Notes: a model not told the origin generated them from the letters alone. Shown: positions 1 to 8,284, numbered from the stretch's first letter. The stretch: 29,638 bases of DNA from CAYYJM01 sp964471755 (GCA_964471755.1 CAYYJM010000051.1:1-29638); one strand, 5' to 3'. Translations and numbers: made by a program.

Positions 1-518
1 TCATGAATCAGGCCATCCATCAGGTCGATCTGTTGTTGTGGATGATGGGGCCGGTCACGCACATCAGCGGCTTCACGGCCCTGCTGGCTCATCAGCGCAT
101 CGAGGTCGAGGACACGGCCGTTGCCTGTCTGCGGTTCGCGTCCGGAGCCCTGGGTGTCATCCAGGCGACAACGAGCGTGTTTCCGGGGCTGCCCAAGCGG
201 ATCGCCATCCACGGCGACCGGGGCACGGTGGAGATCGAGCAGGACGACCTGGTTCGCTGGCAGTTCGCCGAGGAACGGCCAGAGGACGCCGTCATCCGGG
301 AGAAGTTCGCCGTCAAGACCGGAGCGTCGGGCGGCTCGGCCGATCCCAAGGCGATCTCGCACGTCGGCCATGCTCGCCAACTGGCGGATTTCATCAGCGC
401 CATCCGGACGGGTGGCAAACCACTGGTCGATGGCCGGGAAGGACGCAAGGCCGTCGAGGTCATTCAGGCGATCTACCGCTCGGCCTCGACCGGGCGGACG
501 ATCGAGATCGGTGCGTGA
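1..518 (+). CDS. Gfo/Idh/MocA-family NAD(P)-dependent oxidoreductase, C-terminal part (5' truncated by window)
   Basis: The reading frame is open from the window edge; the ATG at 3 is internal, and the real start lies upstream. The first visible residues (MNQAIHQVDLLLWMMG) match the conserved helix of Gfo/Idh/MocA enzymes in which the H-x-x-D pair helps bind substrate at the active site. What follows is the C-terminal alpha/beta domain, with the usual run of strands (EDTAVACLRFASGALG, then the sugar-cyclitol dehydrogenase style sheet) and the terminal helix carrying EVIQAIYRSASTG. About 171 residues are present, roughly half of a usual 340-390 aa enzyme; the N-terminal Rossmann domain is missing. 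Members oxidise or reduce sugars, inositols or related polyols with NAD(P), and the exact substrate cannot be read from this half. The family call is firm; the substrate is unknown. Confidence 0.85.
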   Translation, partial: MNQAIHQVDLLLWMMGPVTHISGFTALLAHQRIEVEDTAVACLRFASGALGVIQATTSVFPGLPKRIAIHGDRGTVEIEQDDLVRWQFAEERPEDAVIREKFAVKTGASGGSADPKAISHVGHARQLADFISAIRTGGKPLVDGREGRKAVEVIQAIYRSASTGRTIEIGA

Positions 519-531
519 CATGTAGCCGTCA

Positions 532-607
532 GTCTTCATTTAGCCGCCGGCTTGCCGGCGGGAATTCGCGACGAAGACCGCCGGCAAGCCGGCGGCTAAA
601 TGAAGAC
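532..607. repeat. Perfect 30-bp inverted repeat (intergenic hairpin element)
   Basis: The arms at 532-561 and 578-607 are exact reverse complements of 30 nt, separated by a 16-nt loop. The inner part of the arm contains the smaller palindrome GCCGGCTTGCCGGC. The element sits between the oxidoreductase stop and the acyltransferase start. It could act as a transcription terminator, but no T-run follows, and its perfect arms look more like a dispersed REP/MITE-like intergenic element. Confidence 0.75.
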
Positions 608-637
608 CGCCAAGTGAGTCTCACGGAGGAGCAACTC

Positions 638-1567
638 ATGGCCCGCAAGCGTTCACCGGCGTTCGACTACGCCGTCTATCTCGCCGTTCGTCTGCTGATC
701 ACCGTCGCCCAGATCCTGCCGCGATCGTGGGCCATGAAGGCGGTGGAGGTCCTCGCCTGGTTCATCTACCACCTGGACCGAAGACATCGACTCGTCGCCG
801 ACGAGAATCTGCGGCTCGCCTTCGGTGACGCCTGGACGCCAGCTGACCGGGATCGTGTCATTCGCCAGGTCTACCGTCACTTTGGCCGGATGCTGGTCGA
901 GATCGTTCATCTGCCACGTCGGCTCAAGGCCGGCACCGTTCACGACATCGTCGATTTCAGCGCGGCGCGGCCATTCCTCGACGCAACGCTATCCCGACGT
1001 GTGCCGATGGTCGTGACGTGTCACCTGGGCAACTGGGAGGTGGCCGGCTTCCATCTCGGCCTGGTCGGTTGCAAGGCGTACCCGGTCGCCCGGCCGATCG
1101 ACAATCCGTACCTCGATCGCTGGCTGCGCGATTTTCGTCAGCGAACCGGGCAGGAGGTGCTGACCAAGAACGACGACTACGAGCGCATCAAGCAGGTGCT
1201 GGCCTCCGGCGGCGTCGTGGCGACCCTGGCCGATCAGGACGCCGGCCAGCGCGGTCAGTTCGTCGAGTTCTTCGGTCGGCCGGCCTCGACGCACAAGGCC
1301 GTCGCCCTGTTCAGTCTGACCTACGACGTGCCGTTGCTGGTTCTGGCGATGGTCGTCGTGCCGGAGACGGACGGCTTCAAGGTGATCATCCGTGACCGCA
1401 TCGATCCGCGTGACTACGCCGATCGAGCGGATGCCGTCGCGGCCATCACGCAACGTTTCACGGCCGCGATCGAGAGCCTGGTACGCGAGTATCCCGAGCA
1501 GTACTTCTGGCTGCACCGCCGCTGGAAGCATCAGCCGAAGGAGCGCGTCCAGAAGCGGGCAGCCTGA
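638..1567 (+). CDS. Lysophospholipid/lipid A acyltransferase (LpxL/HtrB-like)
   Basis: This 309-residue protein belongs to the bacterial lipid A biosynthesis acyltransferase family, inner-membrane enzymes that transfer an acyl chain from acyl-ACP to a lipid precursor. The catalytic HxxxxE box is visible as HLGNWE (His129, Glu134). It is followed by LADQDAG near 198, FFGRPASTHKAVA near 211-223, and the C-terminal signature YPEQYFWLHRRWK (285-297). A hydrophobic N-terminal helix (about 11-30) could anchor it to the membrane. The frame is open far upstream (to 38), but that part overlaps the oxidoreductase and the inverted repeat. The ATG at 638 was chosen because it follows ACGGAGGAG at good spacing and starts a normal-length family member. 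It may acylate lipid A or another lipid; the acceptor cannot be told. It converges on the P450 gene with an 8-nt gap. Confidence 0.88.
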   Translation: MARKRSPAFDYAVYLAVRLLITVAQILPRSWAMKAVEVLAWFIYHLDRRHRLVADENLRLAFGDAWTPADRDRVIRQVYRHFGRMLVEIVHLPRRLKAGTVHDIVDFSAARPFLDATLSRRVPMVVTCHLGNWEVAGFHLGLVGCKAYPVARPIDNPYLDRWLRDFRQRTGQEVLTKNDDYERIKQVLASGGVVATLADQDAGQRGQFVEFFGRPASTHKAVALFSLTYDVPLLVLAMVVVPETDGFKVIIRDRIDPRDYADRADAVAAITQRFTAAIESLVREYPEQYFWLHRRWKHQPKERVQKRAA

Positions 1568-1575
1568 AGCGAGCG

Positions 1576-2985
1576 TCAGGCCGACGCACGCTGGTGACAG
1601 GCCGCTGGCATCTCGACCATCTCGTGGATCGTCCCGGCCACCGGGCTCGCCTGGTACTGGTGGTCCTGAGCGTGAACCCGAACCGGCACCCCGTCACGGG
1701 CCCCCATAGTCAGCGTCCCCTGGCGATCGATCACCGCTCCCGGCACGACCTCCAGGCGGAAACGCTGGAGGATGAGCGACAGGGTGATCTTGAGGATGTT
1801 CTGGGCGAACGGGGCACCGATACAGAGGCGATGGCCGCCTCCGAAGGGCAGGTAGGCGTAGGGTGATGCGCCCGTCTCCCAGCGATCCGGGTTGTAGCGG
1901 TTCGGTCGCGGGAAGAGGTCCGCGCGGTGCTGGGTGACGTAGGGGCTGACCAGGACCGGCGAGCCGGCCGGCAGATCGACGCCGGCGAGGGTCGTCGGCT
2001 GGGCCGTGATTCGCGGCAGAAAGACGACCGGCGGCAGCAGACGCAGCGATTCGCGGGTGGCCCGTTCCAGCAACGGCATCTCGGCCAGGCCCGCCGGGGT
2101 CGGTGGACCGCCGTTGAGCGGAGCGAACTCCGCCTCGGCCACGCGCCGCAGGTACGCCGGATGCTGCGCCAGAAGAAACAGGGCCCAGGTCAACGCGTAG
2201 GTCGTCGTGTGGTAGGCCGCGTTGAACGTCGTGATCGTCTGGCCGATGACTTCCAGATCGCCGATCGTCCCCGCCGCCCGGGCTTGCAGCAGGATGGACA
2301 GCACGTCCTGCCCCTTCTCCCAGTCGCGCTTGACGGCGATCAGCCGCTTCAAGGCCACTTCCAGGCGGGCGGCCACGTCGAGCAGACGCTCGTAGCAACC
2401 CGGCGGCTGCTCGACCGGAAATTGCGACGCGAACGAGACGACGTGATTGACGTCGAGCCATTCGTCGAACAGGGCCTCGATCTCATGGGCCGTCGCGTCA
2501 TCGTCCACGGCGAAGAGCAGGTCCGTGGTCATCCGCAGAGTGATCTCCTTCATCTCGTGGATGAGGTCCACCTGCGTGCCGGGCTGCCAGGTCGCCAGTC
2601 GGTCGTTGACCAGGGCCACGAGCGGTTCGTGGTAGGTGTCGAGATAGCCCTTCTTGAACGGCGGCATGAGCAGTCGGCGATGCTGCTGATGGTCCTCGCC
2701 GTTCATGCTGAACAGGCCCCGACCGAAGCGCCGCTGGGCACTGTTTCTCGGGCCGGGAAAGCGGCTGACGATCTCGAAGACCTCAGGCGTGTTGAGGACC
2801 TGTCGGTTGTACTCCGGCGCGAAGACGAAGATGGCCCGGCTGTCACCGTTGCGGAACCAGGCGGCGTCGCCGTGGCGAGCGTGGAGGTCGGCCATGCAGC
2901 CGACGGGGTCGGTCAGGAAACGGGTGAGTTCGGTCGGTTGGCCTTCAACGGCGGGAGTCGGCGTCGGCAAGCGTTGGGGTTCCAT
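1576..2985 (-). CDS. Cytochrome P450
   Basis: A 469-residue heme-thiolate monooxygenase with no membrane anchor, as usual for soluble bacterial P450s. The heme-binding loop FGGGHRLCIG (381-390) has the ligand Cys388. The ExxR pair is in RESLR (Glu312, Arg315), the C-helix heme-propionate region is GEDHQQHRRLL, and the meander shows NPDRW. The I-helix reads FNAAYHTTTYALTW (254-267). It keeps Thr260/261 but has His where the A/G-G-x-D/E-T motif carries an acid, so proton delivery may differ or the reaction may not be a simple hydroxylation. The ATG at 2985 is preferred over an in-frame ATG 15 nt upstream because AGGAGG lies 4 nt before it. It is divergent from the methyltransferase and may share a pathway with it. 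No ferredoxin or reductase gene is adjacent. Substrate unknown. Confidence 0.93.
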   Translation of the reverse strand: MEPQRLPTPTPAVEGQPTELTRFLTDPVGCMADLHARHGDAAWFRNGDSRAIFVFAPEYNRQVLNTPEVFEIVSRFPGPRNSAQRRFGRGLFSMNGEDHQQHRRLLMPPFKKGYLDTYHEPLVALVNDRLATWQPGTQVDLIHEMKEITLRMTTDLLFAVDDDATAHEIEALFDEWLDVNHVVSFASQFPVEQPPGCYERLLDVAARLEVALKRLIAVKRDWEKGQDVLSILLQARAAGTIGDLEVIGQTITTFNAAYHTTTYALTWALFLLAQHPAYLRRVAEAEFAPLNGGPPTPAGLAEMPLLERATRESLRLLPPVVFLPRITAQPTTLAGVDLPAGSPVLVSPYVTQHRADLFPRPNRYNPDRWETGASPYAYLPFGGGHRLCIGAPFAQNILKITLSLILQRFRLEVVPGAVIDRQGTLTMGARDGVPVRVHAQDHQYQASPVAGTIHEMVEMPAACHQRASA

Positions 2986-3054
2986 GTGTCCTCCTGGCAC
3001 GGGTCGAAGCCTCTTCGCGGAACAGTGGCGATGGTCCCCCCCTGACCAACCGGG

Positions 3055-3083
3055 AGGGTAAGCGACCGGAGCAACCCTGTCAA
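3055..3083 (-). promoter_or_regulatory. Sigma70-like promoter for the P450 gene
   Basis: On the minus strand, a perfect -35 hexamer TTGACA (3078-3083) is followed after exactly 17 nt by TACCCT (3055-3060). The -10 matches consensus at only three positions. It lies about 70 nt upstream of the P450 start. Position and spacing fit; function is inferred. Confidence 0.5.
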
Positions 3084-3107
3084 GGCGGCTCGTTCCGGTA
3101 ATCGGGC

Positions 3108-3136
3108 TTGCCCTGAGGGGCCAGGCAAGGTAGGCT
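3108..3136 (+). promoter_or_regulatory. Possible promoter for the methyltransferase gene
   Basis: TTGCCC (3108-3113) and TAGGCT (3131-3136) are 17 nt apart and about 55 nt upstream of the methyltransferase ATG. Both are weak matches. With the divergent P450 promoter it would form a compact back-to-back control region of about 80 bp. Confidence 0.3.
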
Positions 3137-3190
3137 TGCGAAATTCCGCCGGAGCCTTGGTCTCAGAACCTCGGGCAAGGAGTGCCGATC

Positions 3191-4054
3191 ATGACCGCAT
3201 CCGCAACGCCGATCGCTGGCTCGCCGCCCTACTTCGAGATTCTCTTTCGCCGCTTGCAGGCCAACGAGCCGGTCACGGCGACGGCCTTTGGTCGGCACGT
3301 CCACTGGGGCTTCTGGGACGATCCGGCGACCGCCGACGGTTCGCCGGAGGACTACGCCCGGGCGGCGGAGAAGCTCTGCCGACTGCTCACCGATGCGGCC
3401 GGGCTCGTCGGCGGGCAGCGCCACCTCGACGTCGGCTGCGGCTTCGGCGGCACCATCGCCAGCCTGAACGAGCGCTGCCACGACATGGACTTCACCGGCG
3501 TCAACATCGACGGCCGACAGCTCGAACGCGCTCGCCAGACGATTCATCCGCTGCATGGCAATCGCCTGCGATTCATCCAGGGAGACGCCTGCGATCTGCC
3601 GATCGGCGACGAACAGTTCGACGTGGTGACCGCGGTCGAGTGCATCTTTCACTTCCCGAGTCGGCAGGCGTTCTTCGGTCATGCGGCGCGCGTCCTGAAG
3701 CCCGGCTGCCGGCTGGCCCTGACGGACTTCGTGCCGCGCTCCGACGCTCAGGAGATGCTCCAGTCGTTCGGAGCCGGCAGCGACGAGGCGACCCGGGCGA
3801 CCTACGGCCACATCGACGTTTCTTGCCCGATCGAGAAGTATCTCGCGATGGGCGAGGCCGTGGGCCTGAAGCTGGTCCACGATCAGGACGTGACGCGGAA
3901 CATCCTGCCGACGTATCCGTTCCTGCGTGCGTCGATGCAGGACTGGCCCGATCCCCGGCACGCCAAGCAGTTCGACCAGGCGACGGCCCAGCTCGAGTGG
4001 GTCTGCAAGAAGGGGATGATCACCTACCGCATCCTGGCGTTCGAGCGCGTCTGA
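3191..4054 (+). CDS. Class I SAM-dependent methyltransferase
   Basis: A 287-residue methyltransferase of the Methyltransf_11/UbiE-like group. Motif I is LDVGCGFGG (79-87), the acidic loop for the SAM ribose is TGVNID (102-107), and GDACDLP (131-137) contacts adenine. FDVVTAVECIFHF (143-155) is motif II/post-I, and RVLKPGCRLALTDF (167-180) is motif III. The N-terminal VHWGFWDD is typical of small-molecule O-, N- or C-methyltransferases of the tocopherol/sarcosine type. A GTG at 3182 is also in frame, but it overlaps the ribosome binding site AAGGAG (3177-3182), which sits 8 nt before the ATG at 3191, so the ATG is the start. It is divergent from the P450. Together they could oxidise and methylate one metabolite, which is inference from position only. 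Confidence 0.88.
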   Translation: MTASATPIAGSPPYFEILFRRLQANEPVTATAFGRHVHWGFWDDPATADGSPEDYARAAEKLCRLLTDAAGLVGGQRHLDVGCGFGGTIASLNERCHDMDFTGVNIDGRQLERARQTIHPLHGNRLRFIQGDACDLPIGDEQFDVVTAVECIFHFPSRQAFFGHAARVLKPGCRLALTDFVPRSDAQEMLQSFGAGSDEATRATYGHIDVSCPIEKYLAMGEAVGLKLVHDQDVTRNILPTYPFLRASMQDWPDPRHAKQFDQATAQLEWVCKKGMITYRILAFERV

Positions 4055-4071
4055 ACGGCGAACGGTGACCA

Positions 4072-4141
4072 GGCGAGCCCCCCACGAAAGTGGGGGGAGT
4101 TTGCCGACTGGAACTCCCCCCACTTTCGTGGGGGGCTCGCC
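4072..4141. repeat. Inverted pair of GGCGAGCCCCC repeat units
   Basis: Two 30-nt arms (4072-4101 and 4112-4141) are exact reverse complements with a 10-nt loop. Each arm is also a small hairpin (CCCCCCAC, GAAA, GTGGGGGG). A partial third unit, CCGGGGGCTCGCC, follows at 4147-4159. The same family recurs at 8091-8206. The 4055-4248 spacer otherwise shows no gene. Confidence 0.8.
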
Positions 4142-4248
4142 AGTCGCCGGGGGCTCGCCTGGAGCGAGTCTCGCCGGAGGGATCTCGTCTCGCTATGCTG
4201 ATCCCAACCCGGCCACCGGCTGGCGGGGGGGCAACCTGACGGACCACG

Positions 4249-5670
4249 ATGCTGAAGTACACCGGGGCTCTCGCTCGTTTCCCGGCGCGGGCCATGTTCG
4301 GGACCTACCTCCTGGCGATCATCGTCGGCGGTCTGCTCCTGTACACGCCGTGGGCACGGCAGCACGAGCCGAGTGCCGCCAACCCGCACATCACCCTGGT
4401 CGATAGCTTCTTCACGGCCACCAGCGCGGTCTGCGTCACCGGACTGAGCGTCCGGCCGATCGGCGATTACTTCTCGTTCTTCGGCCAGGCGGTTCTTCTG
4501 CTCCTGGTCCAGATCGGTGGCGTCGGCATCATGACGATGGCGACGTTCCTGACCAAGCTGCTCGGCGCGGCCGACACGCTGCGCGAACGCCAGACCCTGA
4601 GCGAGACGCTCGGCGCGACGGCCAAGGAAGGCGTACGGCGGATCGGCCTGCAGGTTCTCGGAGCGACCCTCGTTATCGAGGCGGTCGGATTTCTATTGCT
4701 CCTGCCGTCGTTCCTGCGAGTGAGGCCGCCGATGGAGGCGTGCTGGTGGGCGCTGTTCCATGCCGTGTCCGCCTTCTGCAACGCCGGCTTTGGGCTACAC
4801 CAGGACAACCTGGTCCCGTGGCGGGCCGACCCGCTGCTGAACTTCACGATCATGGGACTGATCGTCTTCGGCGGCATCGGCTTCCCCGTCCTGACCGATC
4901 TGCGCCGCTCGGCCGTACGGCAGGTGACCGAACGCGGTCGACCCGGAACGCGTCTGTGGGGTCGGCTCCTGCTCAGCACCAAGCTGACCGTCGTCGGCAC
5001 GGTCTGCCTCATCGTCGGCGGAGCCGTGCTGATCGGCATGCTGGAATGGAACCGTACACTGAAGGGCCTGGCCTGGCCGGAGAAGGTCGTCGCGTCGCTG
5101 TTCGCCTCGGTCACGCCGCGCACGGCCGGCTTCAACACGCTCGACTACGGCAAGATGGCGACGGCGACCCTGTTCGTGACCATGCTGCTCATGCTGATCG
5201 GTGGCGGCCCGGCCTCGACCGCCGGCGGCACCAAGGTCACCACACTGATGGTTCTGCTCGCCCAGGCGTGGGCGAAGCTCACCGGCATGGCACATACGAT
5301 CGCCTTTCGGCGTACCATCGACCAGAAGACGATCGACCGGGCCAGCCTGATCGTCCTTCTGTTCGCCCTGTTGACGATGCTCGGGACACTCGGCGTCGTG
5401 GTCGTCGCCGAGGAGGCGACGATCGATCATGGATCGTTTTTGAAGCAGTCGTTCGAGGTAATCTCGGCCCTGTGTACCGTGGGCCTGAGTGTCGGCGGTC
5501 CCATTCCCGGAACGAGCCTGGCCGCCGGCCTGGCCGATCTGAGCAAGTTCTTTCTGATCCTGCTCATGTTCGCCGGCCGAATTGGCCCGCTGTCGCTGTA
5601 CGCGGCGGTGGCACGGCAGGAGCGGGGAATGAAGGCCCGGCCGGTTCACGAGGAAGTCCTCGTCGGATAG
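4249..5670 (+). CDS. ktrB: Potassium uptake channel subunit KtrB (TrkH/KtrB family)
   Basis: A 473-residue membrane protein with the four repeated M1-P-M2 units of the TrkH/TrkG/KtrB family. The four selectivity-filter loops are readable: AVCVTGLSV (about 60-68), FCNAGFGLH (about 176-184), RTAGFNT (about 290-296) and CTVGLSVG (about 407-414). Each has the central Gly that lines the pore. Hydrophobic segments span nearly the whole protein, placing it in the cytoplasmic membrane. The next gene, 10 nt downstream, encodes a one-RCK-domain protein, which fits the Ktr system (KtrA about 220 aa) rather than Trk, whose TrkA has two RCK domains. Ktr systems import K+, often coupled to Na+, for osmotic and pH balance. 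The start ATG has only a weak ACGGA upstream. TrkH is the alternative name. Confidence 0.93.
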   Translation: MLKYTGALARFPARAMFGTYLLAIIVGGLLLYTPWARQHEPSAANPHITLVDSFFTATSAVCVTGLSVRPIGDYFSFFGQAVLLLLVQIGGVGIMTMATFLTKLLGAADTLRERQTLSETLGATAKEGVRRIGLQVLGATLVIEAVGFLLLLPSFLRVRPPMEACWWALFHAVSAFCNAGFGLHQDNLVPWRADPLLNFTIMGLIVFGGIGFPVLTDLRRSAVRQVTERGRPGTRLWGRLLLSTKLTVVGTVCLIVGGAVLIGMLEWNRTLKGLAWPEKVVASLFASVTPRTAGFNTLDYGKMATATLFVTMLLMLIGGGPASTAGGTKVTTLMVLLAQAWAKLTGMAHTIAFRRTIDQKTIDRASLIVLLFALLTMLGTLGVVVVAEEATIDHGSFLKQSFEVISALCTVGLSVGGPIPGTSLAAGLADLSKFFLILLMFAGRIGPLSLYAAVARQERGMKARPVHEEVLVG

Positions 5671-5680
5671 GGAGAGGGGC

Positions 5681-6340
5681 ATGGCCGCGAAGAAGTTCAT
5701 CGTCCTGGGTCTGGGGTCGTTCGGCAGTGCGCTGGCACGTCGTCTGTGCGACAATGGCTGTCTGGTGACCGGCGTGGATGGCGAGGAGGCTTGCGTCGAG
5801 CCGTTGCGAGAACGCCTCAACGAGGCGATCGTCGGCGACGTGACCGATCGCAGCGTCCTTGAATCGCTCCTGGTTGACAAGGCCGAGGCGGTCTTCATCT
5901 CCCTGGGCGAGATGATCGAACGAAGCATCATCTGCGCTCTGCACGTGCGTGAACTGAAGGCTCGACAGATCTATGTCAAGGGAGTGTCAGCGGAGCATGG
6001 TCGCATCCTCCAGGCGCTCGGCGTGACGCGGGTGATTCATCCCGAGTACGAGATGGCTCGAGAGCTGGCCGACCAGATGACCACGCCGAACATCCTGGAG
6101 TATTTCCGGGTGGACGAGGAGTACGGCATCGCCGAGATCGCGGTGCCGGATGCGCTGGTGGGCCAGACGTTGCAGTCGGCCGAGCTACCGCGGAAGTTCG
6201 GCCTGTTCGTCCTGGGCATCAAGTCAACACTGCACGCCGGCCGCTGGGAGATGGCTCCCCGGCCGGACCACCGCTTTACCGATGACCAGGTCATCCTGGT
6301 CATGGGCAAGAAGGTGGACATCGGCCGGCTCGCGCGGTGA
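5681..6340 (+). CDS. ktrA: Ktr potassium uptake regulatory subunit KtrA (TrkA-N/TrkA-C)
   Basis: A 219-residue cytoplasmic RCK (KTN) protein. The N-terminal Rossmann fold starts at once with the nucleotide loop GLGSFGSALARRL (Gly10, Gly12, Gly15). An acidic residue follows the second strand (GVDGEE), and IHPEYEMARELADQM is typical of KtrA around 124-138. Residues from about 140 form the TrkA-C domain, ending ITDDQ-like DHRFTDDQVILVMGKK. KtrA forms an octameric ring that binds ATP/ADP or NAD(H) and gates the KtrB channel. GGGAGAGGGG lies just before the ATG. The gene starts 10 nt after ktrB, so the two form an operon. It converges on the gamma-glutamyltranspeptidase gene with a 16-nt gap. Confidence 0.93.
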   Translation: MAAKKFIVLGLGSFGSALARRLCDNGCLVTGVDGEEACVEPLRERLNEAIVGDVTDRSVLESLLVDKAEAVFISLGEMIERSIICALHVRELKARQIYVKGVSAEHGRILQALGVTRVIHPEYEMARELADQMTTPNILEYFRVDEEYGIAEIAVPDALVGQTLQSAELPRKFGLFVLGIKSTLHAGRWEMAPRPDHRFTDDQVILVMGKKVDIGRLAR

Positions 6341-6356
6341 CCCGGCCGAGCCCTAT

Positions 6357-8036
6357 TCAGAAACCGGCCGCCTTTCCCAGAATGCGCCGGTCGGCCACGC
6401 CGTGGTAGACGCCCGTTTTCGGATCGATCGCGATCGAGTGGGCATCGCCCTGACGCGCCGGCTTGATCGTGTGGCCCATCGCCTCCAGGGCCTTGACCGC
6501 CTCGGCATGGGCGGTCTTCCCCTCAAAGCGGACCTCATCGGGAAACCACTGCATGTGCAGACGCGGAGCATCGACCGCCGCGCGCAGCGGCAGGTCGAAC
6601 TCGATCACGTTCAACACCACCTGGGCGACCGTGTTGATGATCGTCCGACCACCGGGACTGCCGGTGATCAGACGCACCTTGCCATCCCGGGCGACGATCG
6701 TTGGCGTCATCGAACTGAGCATGCGTTTGCCGGGAGCGATCTGGTTCGGAAGCGTGCCGATCCGGCCGGTGCGATCGGTGACGCCGGGTAGCCAGTTGAA
6801 GTCGCCCATCTCGTTGTTCAGCAGGAAGCCGGCTCCGCGAACGACGAGGCCGGAACCGTAGCTGTTCTCCAGCGTGTAGGTGTTGCTGACCGCGAGACCG
6901 GAGCCATCGATGATGCTGAAGTGCGTCGTGCTGTCCCCCTCGGCTGACAGTGGGATGTCGCCGGCCAGATCGGCGCTCTTCGTGGCCTTCTTCGGATCGA
7001 TGGTCCGCGTCAGTTCGTGGGCGAAGTCCGGGCTCGTTAGTTTCGCGACGGGCACCGCGACGAAGTCGGCATCGCCCAGATACCGGGCCCGCTCGGCGTA
7101 GGCGCGGCGCATCGTCTCGATCAGCAGGTGAAGCGTCTCGGGCGACCATCGGCCCTTCGCCTTCAGGTCCATCGGTTCGAGCATGTGGAGCATCAGGGTG
7201 AGGGTGATGCCGCCCGAACTCGGCGGCGGCGGGCCGTAGAGGTCGTAACCGCGGTAGGTCGTGTGGACCGGAGCCCGTTCCTTTGCCGTGTAGGCAGCGA
7301 GGTCGGCCGTGGTGATCAGGCCGTCGCCGGTCTTCATCTCCGCGGCGATCTGCTCGGCGATGGGGCCGGTGTAGAAGGCGTCCGGGCCGCCCTCGGCGAT
7401 GCGTCGCAGGGTCGCGGCGAGGTCCTTCTGGATGAGGCGATCGCCGGCCTTCCAGTCAGGCTTGCCGTCCTTGCCGAAGACGCGCAGGGCCTCCTTCGAG
7501 ACGCTCTTGCCCTTGAGAAACCCGTTGAGCGAGGCGGCGATGGCCGGGTCGAGAATAAAGCCCTTCTCGGCGAGGTGGACGGCCGGCAAGACGAGCTCCT
7601 TCCAGGGACGAGAGCCGAATTTCTTGTGGGCCAGGGCCAGACCGCGAACGGTGCCGGGCACGCCGACGGCCTTGTGGGTGAACCAGGTGTCGCGCCGGCT
7701 GAACATCTTCGCATGGGCGGCCTTCGGAGCGACCTCGCGGTAGTCGAAGACGACCGGCGAGCCCTTCGGCGGATAAACGACCATGAAGCCGCCGCCGCCG
7801 ATGTTGCCGGCCGCCGGGTAGGTCACCGCCTCGGCAAAGGCGACGGCGACGGCCGCATCGACCGCGTTGCCGCCGGCCTTGAGGAGGGCGACGCCGACAT
7901 CGACCGCCGGCGGCGACACGGCGACGACCATACCCTTCGTGCCGGTTGCCTCGGTCGGCGGACGGCCAGGCTTGTCGGCCGATGTGCCGAGAGCCGTCAG
8001 GGTTGCCAGCGCCGCCATCGCGAGTCCCCAGCGCAT
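6357..8036 (-). CDS. ggt: Gamma-glutamyltranspeptidase (glutathione hydrolase), exported
   Basis: A 559-residue N-terminal nucleophile hydrolase that cleaves or transfers the gamma-glutamyl group of glutathione and related compounds (EC 2.3.2.2 / 3.4.19.13). Residues 1-20 form a signal peptide, so it acts outside the cytoplasmic membrane. The precursor is expected to self-cleave at GDS/TTHFSI, making Thr370 the N-terminal nucleophile of the small subunit. Other family landmarks are GGNAVDAAVA (55-64), GNIGGGGFMVV, PPPSSGGIT (270-278) and the oxyanion-hole GSPGGRTI (459-466). Length is normal. The start has GGAGGA 6 nt upstream. The gene stands alone, with repeat elements upstream and ktrA convergent downstream. 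Confidence 0.94.
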   Translation of the reverse strand: MRWGLAMAALATLTALGTSADKPGRPPTEATGTKGMVVAVSPPAVDVGVALLKAGGNAVDAAVAVAFAEAVTYPAAGNIGGGGFMVVYPPKGSPVVFDYREVAPKAAHAKMFSRRDTWFTHKAVGVPGTVRGLALAHKKFGSRPWKELVLPAVHLAEKGFILDPAIAASLNGFLKGKSVSKEALRVFGKDGKPDWKAGDRLIQKDLAATLRRIAEGGPDAFYTGPIAEQIAAEMKTGDGLITTADLAAYTAKERAPVHTTYRGYDLYGPPPPSSGGITLTLMLHMLEPMDLKAKGRWSPETLHLLIETMRRAYAERARYLGDADFVAVPVAKLTSPDFAHELTRTIDPKKATKSADLAGDIPLSAEGDSTTHFSIIDGSGLAVSNTYTLENSYGSGLVVRGAGFLLNNEMGDFNWLPGVTDRTGRIGTLPNQIAPGKRMLSSMTPTIVARDGKVRLITGSPGGRTIINTVAQVVLNVIEFDLPLRAAVDAPRLHMQWFPDEVRFEGKTAHAEAVKALEAMGHTIKPARQGDAHSIAIDPKTGVYHGVADRRILGKAAGF

Positions 8037-8090
8037 GCCTCGTCCTCCGCTACCGAGATCGTTTCGTCATGGTGGATATGGTACAGGCAG

Positions 8091-8206
8091 GGGGGAGTTG
8101 AAGGCGAGCCCCCGACGACAGTCGGGGGAGTTGAAGGCGAGCCCCCGACGACAGTCGGGGGAGGTTCCTCGTGGTGTACTCCCCCGGCTTTCGCCGGGGG
8201 CTCGCC
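8091..8206. repeat. Tandem 33-bp GGCGAGCCCCC repeats with a facing inverted copy
   Basis: A 33-bp unit (8091-8123) is repeated exactly at 8124-8156, with 7 further bases of a third copy. Each unit carries GGCGAGCCCCCGACGACAGT. After a short spacer, an inverted relative lies at 8178-8206 (CCCCCGGCTTTCGCCGGGGG core). This is the same family as 4072-4159. It fills the ggt-hflX divergent spacer together with a possible hflX -10 (TAAAAT, 8246-8251). Confidence 0.8.
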
Positions 8207-8284
8207 TCGGGACGCTCTCCTCTTCCCCCTCAGGCCGATCTACCGTAAAATACGTCATCTTCACCAGGGAGGTTGCATCAGCAC

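Noticed and set aside
38..637. Long N-terminal extension of the acyltransferase frame
   Set aside because: It overlaps the oxidoreductase in another phase and the 30-bp inverted repeat; the ribosome site and family length place the start at 638.
8091..8163. Tandem 33-bp repeats as a CRISPR array
   Set aside because: Units are directly adjacent with no unique spacers, occur only 2.2 times and belong to a dispersed hairpin family; no cas gene is near.
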